A stretch of 46,991 bases of DNA from Flavobacteriaceae bacterium (GCA_030830625.1 JAURMQ010000025.1:1-46991); one strand, 5' to 3'. Counted from the stretch's first letter, positions 19,131-29,347 are shown. Numbers and translations: made by a program. The notes: generated by a model from the letters alone, not told the origin.

Positions 19131-20018
19131 TTAGAAGTAGCCCACCTTTTTTCTTTCTTCCATAGCACCCTCGGATCTTTTATCGTCCATTCTTGCGCCT
19201 CGTTCGGAAATGGATGAACCCCTGATCTCATCTATTACGGTATCGAGATCAGTGGCTTTGGACGGAACGGCTGCAGTACAACTCATGTCTCCTACAGTTC
19301 TAAAACGAACGGTTTCATCAAAAACGTCTTCGGGCTTATGGGCGATAAAATCTGAACTGGGCATGAGCTGTCCGTCTCTTATGAATACCTCCCTTTGGTG
19401 GGCAAAATATATGGAGGGGATTTCCAAATTTTGGTGTCTGATGTATTCCCATACATCAAGTTCAGTCCAATTGCTGATGGGGAATACCCTTACATTTTCG
19501 CCGGGGTGGATTTGACCGTTAAGGATGTCAAACAATTCGGGACGTTGGAGTTTTTCATTCCATTGACCAAAGTCGTCTCGCACTGAGAAGATGCGTTCTT
19601 TGGCTCTTGCTTTTTCTTCGTCCCTTCTGGCTCCTCCCATACAGGCATCAAATTTAAATTTTTCGATGGTGTCTAATAGAGTAGTGGTTTGTAAGTTATT
19701 GCGACTGGCATATTTGCCTTGTTCCTCTACCACCTTGCCTTGATCGATGCTTTCCTGTACACTTCCAACATACAATTGCACTTGGTATTTTTGGACCAAT
19801 TGATCTCTGAGGGTTATGGTTTCGGGAAAGTTGTGACCTGTATCTATGTGCAGGAGTGGAAAAGGAATTTTTGCTGGCAAAAATGCTTTTTTACAGAGAT
19901 GTAATAATACAATGGAGTCCTTACCCCCTGAAAAAAGTAGTACGGGTTTGTTGAACTGACCGACCACCTCTCTAATGATATAGATGGCTTCTTCCTCTAA
20001 ATGGGATAGCGTATTCAT
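19131..20018 (-). CDS. cysD: Sulfate adenylyltransferase subunit 2
   Basis: LFSGGKDSIVLLHL, LLHIDTGHNFPET, GGARRDEEKARAKERIFS; start reassigned to MNTLSHLEEEA. Confidence 0.95.
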   Translation of the reverse strand: MNTLSHLEEEAIYIIREVVGQFNKPVLLFSGGKDSIVLLHLCKKAFLPAKIPFPLLHIDTGHNFPETITLRDQLVQKYQVQLYVGSVQESIDQGKVVEEQGKYASRNNLQTTTLLDTIEKFKFDACMGGARRDEEKARAKERIFSVRDDFGQWNEKLQRPELFDILNGQIHPGENVRVFPISNWTELDVWEYIRHQNLEIPSIYFAHQREVFIRDGQLMPSSDFIAHKPEDVFDETVRFRTVGDMSCTAAVPSKATDLDTVIDEIRGSSISERGARMDDKRSEGAMEERKKVGYF

Positions 20019-20022
20019 TAAT

Positions 20023-20733
20023 TTAAAATTTAGGGTTAAGGTGTAATCCACATTCCTTTTTAGATTCCTCCCACCACCATCTGCCAGATCGAATATCTTC
20101 GCCTTCTTTTACAGCTCGAGTACAAGGGGCACAGCCAATGCTTACAAAACCCCTTTTGTGTAAAATATTTTGAGGGACTTGGTTCTTTTCTAAATAGTTC
20201 TCTACCATTGGTAAATCCCAATGGGCCAATGGATTGAATTTGGGTAATCCAAAAGCGTTGTCATAGCCAAAGAGTTTTATTTCGTTTCTGGCGGTGCTTT
20301 GTGAAGCCCTAAGCCCGGTAATCCATAAATCTACCCCCTTGAGCGCTTTTTGTAGTGGATTTACTTTTCGGATGGTGCAGCATTCTTTTCGATTTTCTAC
20401 ACTATCATAAAAGCTGTAGACTCCTTTATTACTAACCAGCTCTTCCACAGCATGGGTATCTGGAAAATAAGTGCTGATTTTTTTACCGTACTTTTGTTGG
20501 GTTGCCGCAAAGACTTTATATGTTTCTTCAAAAAGCCTACCGGTATCTAAAGTGAAAACTTTGATGGGGTATTTTTTTTTAAAAATGATGTCTGAAATTA
20601 CTTGATCTTCTTGACCGAAAGAGGTCGAAAAAGCCATGTTTTTATAACCCAACAACATGAGTTGATCAAAAGTTTCCTCAAGCGCGTAGTCCTTAAAAGT
20701 TTGATTGAGTTTTTCGATGCGATGGTTTTCCAT
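20023..20733 (-). CDS. cysH: Adenylylsulfate (APS) reductase, Fe-S type CysH family
   Basis: Paired cysteines ECCTIRKVNPL and GCAPCTRAV plus STSFGQEDQV and TGLRASQS. Confidence 0.9.
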   Translation of the reverse strand: MENHRIEKLNQTFKDYALEETFDQLMLLGYKNMAFSTSFGQEDQVISDIIFKKKYPIKVFTLDTGRLFEETYKVFAATQQKYGKKISTYFPDTHAVEELVSNKGVYSFYDSVENRKECCTIRKVNPLQKALKGVDLWITGLRASQSTARNEIKLFGYDNAFGLPKFNPLAHWDLPMVENYLEKNQVPQNILHKRGFVSIGCAPCTRAVKEGEDIRSGRWWWEESKKECGLHLNPKF

Positions 20734-20739
20734 TTTAAA

Positions 20740-20997
20740 TTATTTTTTACCCCATTGGAGTTTATTCCATAGGCGTTCGTGAAAAAAATAAAGTACAATT
20801 TTGGTTCCCCATTCAATAAACCCAATAGAAAGGGCTTGTTCTATGGTACCCGTAATAAAATAAGCAATGAGAATGGTATCGATGGTTCCGACCAACCTCC
20901 AGCTTATTGCTTTTAGTGCACTTCTAGAAATGGACTCTTTTGTGGCTGTATTTTTTTTGACGCCGCTGTGCCGTCTTAAAGGGAGATCTAAAAACAT
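20740..20997 (-). CDS. DUF2061 membrane protein
   Basis: AISWRLVGTIDTILIAYFITGTIEQALSIGFIEWGTKIVLYFFHERLWNKL is the DUF2061 pattern. Confidence 0.9.
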   Translation of the reverse strand: MFLDLPLRRHSGVKKNTATKESISRSALKAISWRLVGTIDTILIAYFITGTIEQALSIGFIEWGTKIVLYFFHERLWNKLQWGKK

Positions 20998-21017
20998 ATT
21001 ATTATCATTTAGGAGTA

Positions 21018-21049
21018 CAAATCTATTAAGTAAAATTATTTAAAACAAA
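21018..21049 (-). promoter_or_regulatory. Bacteroidota promoter for the sulfate assimilation operon
   Basis: Minus strand TTTG-N20-TAGATTTG (consensus TTG ... TAnnTTTG), about 20 nt upstream of the DUF2061 start. Confidence 0.7.
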
Positions 21050-21051
21050 TT

Positions 21052-21074
21052 ATTCCTATAAAGTTTATAGGAAT
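21052..21074. promoter_or_regulatory. Perfect palindrome ATTCCTATAAA-G-TTTATAGGAAT, candidate Rrf2-family operator
   Basis: 11-bp arms, 1-nt centre, no mismatches; in the divergent intergenic region between the DUF2061-cys operon and rrf2. Confidence 0.75.
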
Positions 21075-21115
21075 TAAATGATTTCACTTTTATTTCATAT
21101 CTTAGATTTGTTTTT

Positions 21116-21532
21116 ATGATATCAAAAAAATGTAAATACGCCATAAAGGCGCTGCTTTATCTTTCGGATCATCAGTCCGAAGGCAAGTCTATTTTTTCTT
21201 CCGAAATTGCGGAAAAGGAAAAGATTCCTAAGAAATTTTTGGAAACCATCTTGAGAGAGCTTAGGAACTTTAAGCTCCTCCAAAGTCAAAGAGGAAAGAC
21301 AGGAGGATACCGACTTTTGAAAGATCCTAAAGATATTTATTTGGCGGAATTGATTCGCCTGGTAGACGGCCCCATAGCCATGCTGCCTTGTGTTTCACTC
21401 AATTATTATGCTTCTTGTGACGAGTGTCACGAGGAAAGTTGTCAGATTAAAAACGTTTTTGAGAAGGTGAGGGACAAAACTCTGAAAATTCTCACGACGA
21501 CTTCTATTGATTCCATGCGATCAAAAATTTAG
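21116..21532 (+). CDS. Rrf2-family transcriptional regulator
   Basis: MISKKCKYAIKALLYLS, KIPKKFLETILRELRNFKLLQSQRGKTGGYRL; three C-terminal Cys (C-DEC-HEESC region). Confidence 0.95.
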   Translation: MISKKCKYAIKALLYLSDHQSEGKSIFSSEIAEKEKIPKKFLETILRELRNFKLLQSQRGKTGGYRLLKDPKDIYLAELIRLVDGPIAMLPCVSLNYYASCDECHEESCQIKNVFEKVRDKTLKILTTTSIDSMRSKI

Positions 21533-22992
21533 AGACGATTGATAAAACTTCCGAGGGAGTCTTTAAATTGTGTTCCTTCAAAAGTTCTGAGCTTATTTAG
21601 TTTTTGTTGTGCTTCCAATCCCCACAACAAAAATTCTACCATGAAATAGTAATCTTTTCGATCCAGCTCAGGGTGGAAGGTTTTCATGATTTTTGGGATG
21701 GCAGGGATACTGTCTAAAGATTTTTGATGATTTTTTTCATCGCTATCTTCTTCGATAAACAATTCATTTTCCTTAAAAAACCATCCTAAAAGCTCGTCAT
21801 AGGGCCCTTTCTGGTCGGGTTTTTCCAGCTTTTCAATTTTGGGAAAGTACAAGGGGAAAAGGGTTTTGATGGCATTCGAAATTAAATGATAGGCAACTTC
21901 ACTGGCTCCTTCTTGTTCTCCTTCATAAACCAATTCGATTTTTCCATTGATGGCTGTGATGATCCCCAGAAAGTCATTCATTCTGATGGAGGTTGCGGGA
22001 TCGTGAGTCATCAGTAAACGTCTTTCGGCAGCGCTGATGAGGTTTTCGAAAGCGGTGATACTCATTCGAGTACTCACGCCACTTTTGGGGTCGACGTATT
22101 CACTCCTACGGGCTTCGAATCCAATTTGTTCGAGCAGATCTTTGGCCAGTTCGGGAACGTGTACTTGTGCTTTATTTTCTGGATTAATTTTAGCTTCTTG
22201 CTGAGTAATTCTTTTTGCTATTTCCAGATTGTGCGGATAGTGTGTCAGAATTTGGGAACCGATTCTGTCTTTGAGGGGGGTTACGATGCTTCCTCTATTG
22301 GTATAATCTTCGGGATTGGCCGTAAAAACAAATTGAATTTCGAGAGGAAGTCGCAATTTGAATCCTCGGATTTGTATCTCTTTTTCTTGTAGAATGGAAA
22401 ACAGAGCAACTTGTATTCTGGCTTGTAAATCTGGAAGTTCATTGAGTACAAAAATGCAACGATGGGCTCTTGGAATCATCCCATAGTGGATTACTTTTTC
22501 ATCGGCATAACTCAGTTTTAGCGTAGCGGCTTTGATGGGATCAACATCGCCAATCAAGTCGGCTACCGTCACATCGGGTGTAGCCAATTTTTCAAAGAAA
22601 CGTTCATTGCGGTGCATCCAGCTTATGGGCGTATCATCCCCTTTTTCATTTATGATTTCTTTGGCCCATCTCGAAATGGGTTGAAGAGGATCGTCATTAA
22701 TTTCCGATCCATCAATCACAGGGATCCATTCATCGAGCAATTCGGTCATCTGCCTTGCGAGTCTGGTTTTTGCTTGACCTCTCAAGCCCAAAAGGTTGAT
22801 GTTGTGTCCTGATAGAATGGCCCTTTCTAAATCGGGGATTACCGTATTCTCATAACCGATAAGACCTTCAAAAGTACGTTCTCCTTTTTTGATTTTTTCC
22901 CTGAGGTTTTTGGCGAGCTCTGCCTGGATGCTTATAGCTTTATAGGGGGTTTGTTTGAGTTCTTTAAGCGAAGTTATTTTTGGTTTTTCCAT
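21529..22992 (-). CDS. MoxR/magnesium chelatase-like AAA+ ATPase
   Basis: Walker A-like GLRGQAKTRLARQ; Walker B-like CIFVLNELPDL; FVFTANPEDYTNRG; partner VWA gene upstream. Confidence 0.88.
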   Translation of the reverse strand: MEKPKITSLKELKQTPYKAISIQAELAKNLREKIKKGERTFEGLIGYENTVIPDLERAILSGHNINLLGLRGQAKTRLARQMTELLDEWIPVIDGSEINDDPLQPISRWAKEIINEKGDDTPISWMHRNERFFEKLATPDVTVADLIGDVDPIKAATLKLSYADEKVIHYGMIPRAHRCIFVLNELPDLQARIQVALFSILQEKEIQIRGFKLRLPLEIQFVFTANPEDYTNRGSIVTPLKDRIGSQILTHYPHNLEIAKRITQQEAKINPENKAQVHVPELAKDLLEQIGFEARRSEYVDPKSGVSTRMSITAFENLISAAERRLLMTHDPATSIRMNDFLGIITAINGKIELVYEGEQEGASEVAYHLISNAIKTLFPLYFPKIEKLEKPDQKGPYDELLGWFFKENELFIEEDSDEKNHQKSLDSIPAIPKIMKTFHPELDRKDYYFMVEFLLWGLEAQQKLNKLRTFEGTQFKDSLGSFINRL

Positions 22993-22995
22993 TGG

Positions 22996-24120
22996 TTATC
23001 CAAAGCGTTTTTTTCTGTTTTTTTCATAATCTTCAAAAATCATTTCTCCGAGGTTGTTGAGTCCCGTATAGAACGCTTTTCCATTATTGGCCTTGGTGAA
23101 TTCTTGAACAAATTGTTTTAGATAGGGGTCGGAGGCAATCATAAATGTGGTGATGGGTATTTTTACTTTTTTGGCTCGTTGTGCCATAAGGTAACATTTT
23201 TCGACTATCGATTTATCGAGTCCTACACTGTTTTTGTAATAACTGCCATCGGGCATTTTGAGGCAACTGGGTTTGCCATCGGTTATCATAAAAATTTGCT
23301 TATTGGTATTTCTTTTTCTTCGAAGCATGTCCATGGCCAATTCTAATCCAGCCACAGTATTGGTGTGATAAGGTCCCACCTGAAGGTAGGGCAATTCTTT
23401 TATAGAAATGGGTCGTGCATCGTTTCCAAAAACCAATACATCCAAAGTGTCTTTGGGGTAGCGGGTGGTGATTAATTCTGCCAGTGCCATGGCTACTTTT
23501 TTGGCCGGAGTAATTCGATCTTCACCATACAAAATCATACTGTGACTGATGTCAATCATCAGAACAGTACTCATCTGAGATTTATGATGATTTTTTTCTA
23601 CCACAAGATCTTCTTGGGAGATCTGTAAGTCATCGATACCGGAGTGAATTTGAGCATTTTTGAGGCTTTCTGTCAAAACGATATTTTCCAAAGGATCTCC
23701 AAATTGAAATGGGCTGAGCTCTCCAGAAGTTTCATGGCCTATGCCCAAATGTTTGGTATTGTGATTGCCTAACCCAGTCTTTCTCAGCTTTCCAAAGATT
23801 TGCTTTAGAGCATATTCTCTCAGTAGTTTTTCGGTCTTGGCGGTGATGCCCATAGATCGTTCACTCCCGTCGGGCTTGATTTCGGCCTTTACAAAACCTT
23901 TGTCCAATAAATCTTCGATGAAATCTTCGATGGTGTAGTCCTCATCGGTGAGTTGATATTCTTGATCCAGTTCTCGAAGCCATTCGATAGCCTCATCAAA
24001 ATCACCAGAGGTGTGGGTAATCAATTCCTTAAAAATCTCAAAGAGCTTTTCAAAAGGGGATTGATTTATAGACTTGGCTTGTTGGAATAAAATCCCATTT
24101 CTGGCCTTGGAAAAATCCAT
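22996..24120 (-). CDS. VWA domain-containing protein
   Basis: MIDISHSMILYGEDRITPAKKVAMAL (MIDAS DxSxS), ITDGKPSCL; immediately upstream of the AAA+ gene. Confidence 0.9.
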   Translation of the reverse strand: MDFSKARNGILFQQAKSINQSPFEKLFEIFKELITHTSGDFDEAIEWLRELDQEYQLTDEDYTIEDFIEDLLDKGFVKAEIKPDGSERSMGITAKTEKLLREYALKQIFGKLRKTGLGNHNTKHLGIGHETSGELSPFQFGDPLENIVLTESLKNAQIHSGIDDLQISQEDLVVEKNHHKSQMSTVLMIDISHSMILYGEDRITPAKKVAMALAELITTRYPKDTLDVLVFGNDARPISIKELPYLQVGPYHTNTVAGLELAMDMLRRKRNTNKQIFMITDGKPSCLKMPDGSYYKNSVGLDKSIVEKCYLMAQRAKKVKIPITTFMIASDPYLKQFVQEFTKANNGKAFYTGLNNLGEMIFEDYEKNRKKRFG

Positions 24121-24292
24121 TCACTGTCCTGTTTTGTGGTAATGAGTTCCAAAGATAATTTAAAATAAAACCATAGCTATAGTGTTGGAAGTAGAAATTG
24201 AATGTTGATCCATTGATTTAGGAATTTAAAGATAGAAGTAGGCTTTCATTGAGTTTGGCTCATAAAATATAAGATGTTGTGCGTAAAATTGT

Positions 24293-24300
24293 TATATTTG
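24293..24300 (+). promoter_or_regulatory. Bacteroidota -7 element (TATATTTG) ahead of the rimP leader
   Basis: Exact TAnnTTTG match; no well-spaced TTG upstream. Confidence 0.6.
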
Positions 24301-24309
24301 CATCGCATT

Positions 24310-24360
24310 ATGAAAAAACGATCAGAGGCGGCCATTGAGTCCCTCTTTTTTTTGAAATGA
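24310..24360 (+). CDS. Candidate 16-aa leader peptide
   Basis: MKKRSEAAIESLFFLK*; ATGA overlap with rimP start; contains a terminator-like hairpin. Confidence 0.4.
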   Translation: MKKRSEAAIESLFFLK

Positions 24361-24824
24361 ATTTTAATCAAAAAATTGAAGATTTATTGTCAATGGCATT
24401 GGAGGAATACCCCGGTATTTTTCTGGTGGATCTCAAAATATCTTCGGATAAATCGATACAGATAATTTTGGATGGAGATGAAGAAGTCAATGTAAAAGAC
24501 TGCATCAACATCAGCAGGGCCATTGAAGGCTCATTGGACAGAGAAGAAGAAGATTTTAGCCTTGAAGTGGCATCGGCCGGAGTGGGAAGTCCTTTGAGAT
24601 TTCCTCGACAGTATCGAAAAAACCTAGGGAGGAATTTGGAAGTCGTTTCAAAAGAAGGTTTGAAGTTTGAAGGAGCGTTGGTCAATGTAGAAGAAGACCG
24701 TATCGAATTGGAATGGAAAGAGCGAGAGCCCAAGCCTATTGGAAAAGGAAAAGTAACAGTAACTAAAAATAAAACCATCTTGTTTGACGAAATCAATCAA
24801 ACAAAGGTGTTGATCAAATTTTAA
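24357..24824 (+). CDS. rimP: Ribosome maturation factor RimP
   Basis: Length, position before nusA-infB, LEVASAGVGSPLRFPRQYRKNLGR. Confidence 0.93.
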   Translation: MNFNQKIEDLLSMALEEYPGIFLVDLKISSDKSIQIILDGDEEVNVKDCINISRAIEGSLDREEEDFSLEVASAGVGSPLRFPRQYRKNLGRNLEVVSKEGLKFEGALVNVEEDRIELEWKEREPKPIGKGKVTVTKNKTILFDEINQTKVLIKF

Positions 24825-24834
24825 AAATTCAGTC

Positions 24835-26067
24835 ATGGAAAATTTAGCATTAATAGAATCTTTTTCAGAGTTTAAAGACGAAAAATTAATAGATAGAGTC
24901 ACCCTAATGGTGATCCTGGAGGAGGTTTTTAGAAATACCCTTAAAAGAAAATTTGGATCGGATGAAAATTTTGATATCATCATCAATCCCGATAAAGGAG
25001 ATTTAGAGATATGGAGAAATAGAATAGTCGTAAAGGATGGTGAAGTAGAAGATCCCAATCAGGAAATAGAATTGACCAAGGCTCAAAAAATAGAACCTGA
25101 TTTTGAGGTAGGAGAAGATGTTTCTGAAGAAGTAAAATTGGTTGATTTGGGCAGGAGATCTATTCAAACCTTGAGGCAAAATCTTATTTCTAAAATATTT
25201 GAACACGACAGTACCAATACTTATAATCAATTTAAAGACCGGATTGGAGAGCTTTTTACGGCCGAGGTTCACCACATCAGAAACCGAGAGGTGATTTTGT
25301 TGGATGATGATGGAAATGAAATCATCCTTCCTAAAGACCGCCAAATTCCCAGTGATTTTTTCCGAAAAGGAGACAATGTTAGAGGGGTCATTGATTTAGT
25401 TGAGTTGAGGGGTAATAAACCGAGAATTATTCTATCCAGAACCTCTCCTTTGTTTTTGGAGAAATTATTTGAACAAGAAATACCCGAAGTCTTTGACGGA
25501 CTGATTACGATCAAAAAAGCAGTTAGGATTCCGGGTGAAAAAGCTAAAGTTGCGGTAGATTCATACGACGATCGTATTGATCCTGTTGGAGCTTGTGTAG
25601 GAATGAAAGGATCTCGGATCCATGGAATTGTAAGAGAATTGGGGAATGAAAATATCGATGTCATCAATTATACCAACAACCTGCAATTGTTCATCACCCG
25701 ATCGTTGAGTCCTGCCAAAATCAATTCTTTAAAAATTGACGAGGAGACCAAAAGAGTGCAAGTTTTTTTGAATCCCGATGAGGTATCCAAAGCCATTGGA
25801 AGAGGAGGACACAATATCCGTCTGGCCGGGAAACTAACCGGCTACGAAATTGACGTATACCGAGAAGGGGCAGAAGAAGATGTTGAATTGGCAGAATTCA
25901 GAGATGAAATAGATGCTTGGGTAATAGATGAATTTAAGAAAGTAGGACTGGACACGGCCAAAAGTATTTTGGAACTCGATAAAGCGGATTTGATTAAGCG
26001 AACCGACCTCGAAGAAGTGACCGTTGCTGAGGTAATAAGAATTTTAAAAGCAGAATTTGAAGAATAA
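24835..26067 (+). CDS. nusA: Transcription termination/antitermination protein NusA
   Basis: S1/KH architecture; [54 protein letters not shown]. Confidence 0.97.
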   Translation: MENLALIESFSEFKDEKLIDRVTLMVILEEVFRNTLKRKFGSDENFDIIINPDKGDLEIWRNRIVVKDGEVEDPNQEIELTKAQKIEPDFEVGEDVSEEVKLVDLGRRSIQTLRQNLISKIFEHDSTNTYNQFKDRIGELFTAEVHHIRNREVILLDDDGNEIILPKDRQIPSDFFRKGDNVRGVIDLVELRGNKPRIILSRTSPLFLEKLFEQEIPEVFDGLITIKKAVRIPGEKAKVAVDSYDDRIDPVGACVGMKGSRIHGIVRELGNENIDVINYTNNLQLFITRSLSPAKINSLKIDEETKRVQVFLNPDEVSKAIGRGGHNIRLAGKLTGYEIDVYREGAEEDVELAEFRDEIDAWVIDEFKKVGLDTAKSILELDKADLIKRTDLEEVTVAEVIRILKAEFEE

Positions 26068-26108
26068 ACGTAGGTATTTTTCCTACTTTTGACAAGGAAT
26101 TTATAAAT

Positions 26109-28829
26109 ATGGCAGACAATCCGACCATTAGATTAAACGTTGCGCTTAGAGAGTTGAACATCTCTTTGGATCGCGCTGTTGAGTTTTTAGCGCAACAAAA
26201 TATTGAAATTGAAGGTCGGCCTACTTCCAAAATTTCCAAGGAGGTGTATCAAATTCTTTTGGATGAATTTGAGACCGATAAATCCAAAAAAGATGCTTCT
26301 CACGAAATCAGTGAGGAGAAGAGGAAGGAAAAAGAATCCTTGAGAATACTCCAAGAGAAGAAAGAGCAAGAACGCTTGGAAGAACAGCAGAAACGTCAAG
26401 AAGTCATCAAGGCCAAGGCGATAATCAATAAGCCTGTTACATTAGGGAAAATTGACCTCAATCCTCCCAAGCCCAAAGCAGCTCCTGCTCCTCCAAAAGC
26501 AGAAGAAAAGCTGAAGCCTGTAGTACAGGAAAGTGGTCCTAAGGAAATTACTCCCGATGCAATTTCTCCTGTAGAAAACACTTCGGAAAAAGCTCCCGAA
26601 ACCCCTACAGAAGTTGAAAATACCCCTACAATTGAGGCTAAAACTGAAGAGGTAAAGAAGGAAGCCCCTGCAGAGGAAGTTGTCGATTCAGGTTTGATCA
26701 AAACACAATACAAAACCCTTTCGGGGCCAAAAAAAACAGGTCAGACCATTGATCTAGAGGAATTTAAAAAGAAGGAAAAAGGAGTAGAGGACGCCCGAAA
26801 ACGCAAGAGAAAAAGAATCAGTAAGGAACCTGCCTCCAAGCCAGCTTCTAGGAATACGAACGCACAAAACAAACCAGGGGCTGCCCAAAGAAATCGTCCC
26901 ACCCCACAGCCTGTCAAGGCGGAACCTACCGACGAAGAAGTGCAAAAACAAATTCGTGAAACCTTAGAAAAACTGCAAGGAAAGTCCAACAAATCTAAGG
27001 GGGCAAAATACAGAAGAGACAAAAGGGATCAACACCGTCAAAAGACGGAGGATGAACAAGCAGAACAAGAAGCTAGCAGCAAAATTTTAAAGGTTACTGA
27101 ATTCATAACTGTTGGAGAAATTGCTACTTTGATGGAAATCAGCTCTACCGAGATTATTTCCGCTTGTATGTCTTTAGGTATTATGGTAACCATGAACCAA
27201 CGATTGGATGCAGAGACCCTGAGTATTGTTGCCGATGAGTTTGGCTATCAAGTAGAGTTTGTAAAAACTGAGCTTGAGGACAATATAGACGAAACAGTAG
27301 ACCGAGAGGAGGATTTGATGTCTCGCGCTCCCATAGTAACCGTAATGGGTCATGTCGATCACGGTAAAACCTCATTATTGGACCACATTAGAGAGGAAAA
27401 CGTTATTGCGGGAGAGTCTGGTGGAATCACACAGCACATCGGTGCGTATTCCGTTACCCTAAATAAGAATCAAAAAATAACATTTCTGGATACTCCAGGT
27501 CACGAGGCATTTACGGCCATGCGCGCCAGGGGGGCTCAAGTTACAGATATAGCAATCATAGTGATCGCAGCCGACGATGACATTATGCCTCAAACCAAAG
27601 AGGCCATCAGCCACGCCCAAGCGGCTGGAGTTCCTTTGATTTTTGCCATAAATAAGGTTGATAAACCCAATGCCAATCCAGATAAAATAAAGGAAGCATT
27701 GGCAGGAATGAATTTGATGGTGGAAGAATGGGGTGGAAAAATTCAGTCTCAAGACATTTCAGCCCTCAAAGGTACTGGCGTTAAAGAATTGCTCGAAAAG
27801 GTGTTGTTAGAAGCCGAACTTTTAGAGCTCAAAGCCAACCCCAACAGAAAATCTAAAGGAACGGTTGTAGAGGCCTTTTTGGATAAAGGAAGAGGTTATG
27901 TTTCTACCATATTGGTCCAAACAGGGACCTTGGTAGTAGGAGACTATATCTTGGCGGGGAAACACAGTGGAAAAATCAAGGCGATGTTCGATGAAAGGGG
28001 AAATCAATTAAAATCCGCTCCTCCTTCGACTCCAGTTTCTGTTTTGGGATTGGATGGTGCTCCTCAGGCAGGGGATAACTTCTACGTTTTAGAAGACGAA
28101 AAAGAAGCCAAACAGATTGCAGCCAAAAGAACACAGCTCTTGAGAGAGCAAAACGTAAGAACTCAAAGACATATTACGTTGGATGAAATTGGAAGAAGAA
28201 TTGCTTTGGGAGAATTCAAGGAATTGAACATGATCCTAAAGGGAGATGTAGATGGTTCTGTTGAAGCTCTTACAGATTCTTTACAGAAGCTTTCTACCGA
28301 CGAAATACAGGTCAATATTATACACAAAGGGGTAGGAGCGATTACCGAATCGGATGTATTACTCGCCTCTGCCTCAGACGCCATTGTCATTGGATTTAAT
28401 GTTAGGCCCATGGGTAATGCCCGAAGTATTGCAGATAAAGAAGAAATTGATATTCGGTCCTACTCCATTATATACGACGCCATCAACGACGTGAAAGATG
28501 CCATGGAAGGTATGTTGTCGCCAGAGATGAGAGAAGAAATTACCGGAACTGCTGAGATCCGCGAAACCTACAAAATATCTAAAGTAGGAACCATTGCGGG
28601 ATGTATGGTTACCACAGGAAAAATTTACCGTAATTCGGGCATTCGGTTGATTCGTGAAGGGGTAGTCGTTTTCTCGGGTAATCTGACTTCACTCAAGCGA
28701 TTCAAAGACGATGTCAAAGAAGTGGCAAAAGGATATGACTGTGGCATCCAAATTAAGAACTTCAACGATATTAAAGAGTTGGATGTGTTGGAATGCTTCA
28801 AAGAGGTTGCGGTAAAAAAGAAACTCTAA
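26109..28829 (+). CDS. infB: Translation initiation factor IF-2
   Basis: [46 protein letters not shown]; charged low-complexity N-terminal region. Confidence 0.98.
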   Translation: MADNPTIRLNVALRELNISLDRAVEFLAQQNIEIEGRPTSKISKEVYQILLDEFETDKSKKDASHEISEEKRKEKESLRILQEKKEQERLEEQQKRQEVIKAKAIINKPVTLGKIDLNPPKPKAAPAPPKAEEKLKPVVQESGPKEITPDAISPVENTSEKAPETPTEVENTPTIEAKTEEVKKEAPAEEVVDSGLIKTQYKTLSGPKKTGQTIDLEEFKKKEKGVEDARKRKRKRISKEPASKPASRNTNAQNKPGAAQRNRPTPQPVKAEPTDEEVQKQIRETLEKLQGKSNKSKGAKYRRDKRDQHRQKTEDEQAEQEASSKILKVTEFITVGEIATLMEISSTEIISACMSLGIMVTMNQRLDAETLSIVADEFGYQVEFVKTELEDNIDETVDREEDLMSRAPIVTVMGHVDHGKTSLLDHIREENVIAGESGGITQHIGAYSVTLNKNQKITFLDTPGHEAFTAMRARGAQVTDIAIIVIAADDDIMPQTKEAISHAQAAGVPLIFAINKVDKPNANPDKIKEALAGMNLMVEEWGGKIQSQDISALKGTGVKELLEKVLLEAELLELKANPNRKSKGTVVEAFLDKGRGYVSTILVQTGTLVVGDYILAGKHSGKIKAMFDERGNQLKSAPPSTPVSVLGLDGAPQAGDNFYVLEDEKEAKQIAAKRTQLLREQNVRTQRHITLDEIGRRIALGEFKELNMILKGDVDGSVEALTDSLQKLSTDEIQVNIIHKGVGAITESDVLLASASDAIVIGFNVRPMGNARSIADKEEIDIRSYSIIYDAINDVKDAMEGMLSPEMREEITGTAEIRETYKISKVGTIAGCMVTTGKIYRNSGIRLIREGVVVFSGNLTSLKRFKDDVKEVAKGYDCGIQIKNFNDIKELDVLECFKEVAVKKKL

Positions 28830-29212
28830 GGCTTTAATTCGAGCAGAAAAGCTGCAGGATAAACCTTTTTAATTTCTTCAAGTTTATTCAGACCCGAATA
28901 GTAGTTTTTGAACCTACCCACTTGAACTTTATAGTTGGGTGTTTCGAAACTCAGATCTACCTCCCAATCTGGAAAATCCTTTTTCAGTGTTTCGTTAAGT
29001 TCTTCGGCTTGTTTATTCTCTCCATAGAACAATTGAATGGTATAAAATTTGGAAGAGAAATTTTCAGTATCAATTTCCTTTTTCGTTGCCATCAGCCGGC
29101 TAATCGTTGAATCTTGTTGAATCTTAAGAGAAGGGCTTTGCGCCTTCAAATCCGTCGTTACGATAAGGATTAAGATTGAAGAAAATAGAATCTTATGAAT
29201 CAAATTTGTCAT
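28826..29212 (-). CDS. SPOR domain-like secreted protein
   Basis: Signal peptide; [46 protein letters not shown] is SPOR-like; convergent with infB. Confidence 0.7.
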   Translation of the reverse strand: MTNLIHKILFSSILILIVTTDLKAQSPSLKIQQDSTISRLMATKKEIDTENFSSKFYTIQLFYGENKQAEELNETLKKDFPDWEVDLSFETPNYKVQVGRFKNYYSGLNKLEEIKKVYPAAFLLELKP

Positions 29213-29339
29213 ATCACAAAAGAACAAAAAAATCAAAAAAAAGACCCAATTATTATTCAATAACTTAAACAGCTATTTAGAATCGATATAAATTATAAAA
29301 ATGTTAAATGGGAGGTTTTAAGTTAACAAGTCTATGACT

Positions 29340-29347
29340 TAAATTTG
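29340..29347 (+). promoter_or_regulatory. Bacteroidota -7 element (TAAATTTG) for the act operon
   Basis: Exact TAnnTTTG match about 65 nt upstream of the actA ATG. Confidence 0.5.

Noticed and set aside
24121-24292. Possible riboswitch in the long gap before rimP
   Set aside because: No recognisable conserved riboswitch core; only the promoter box and the short leader hairpin are supportable.
26396-27022. Small hydrophobic antisense ORFs opposite the IF-2 N-terminal region
   Set aside because: Antisense of Ala/Pro/Lys/Glu-rich low-complexity coding sequence; no start context or domain.
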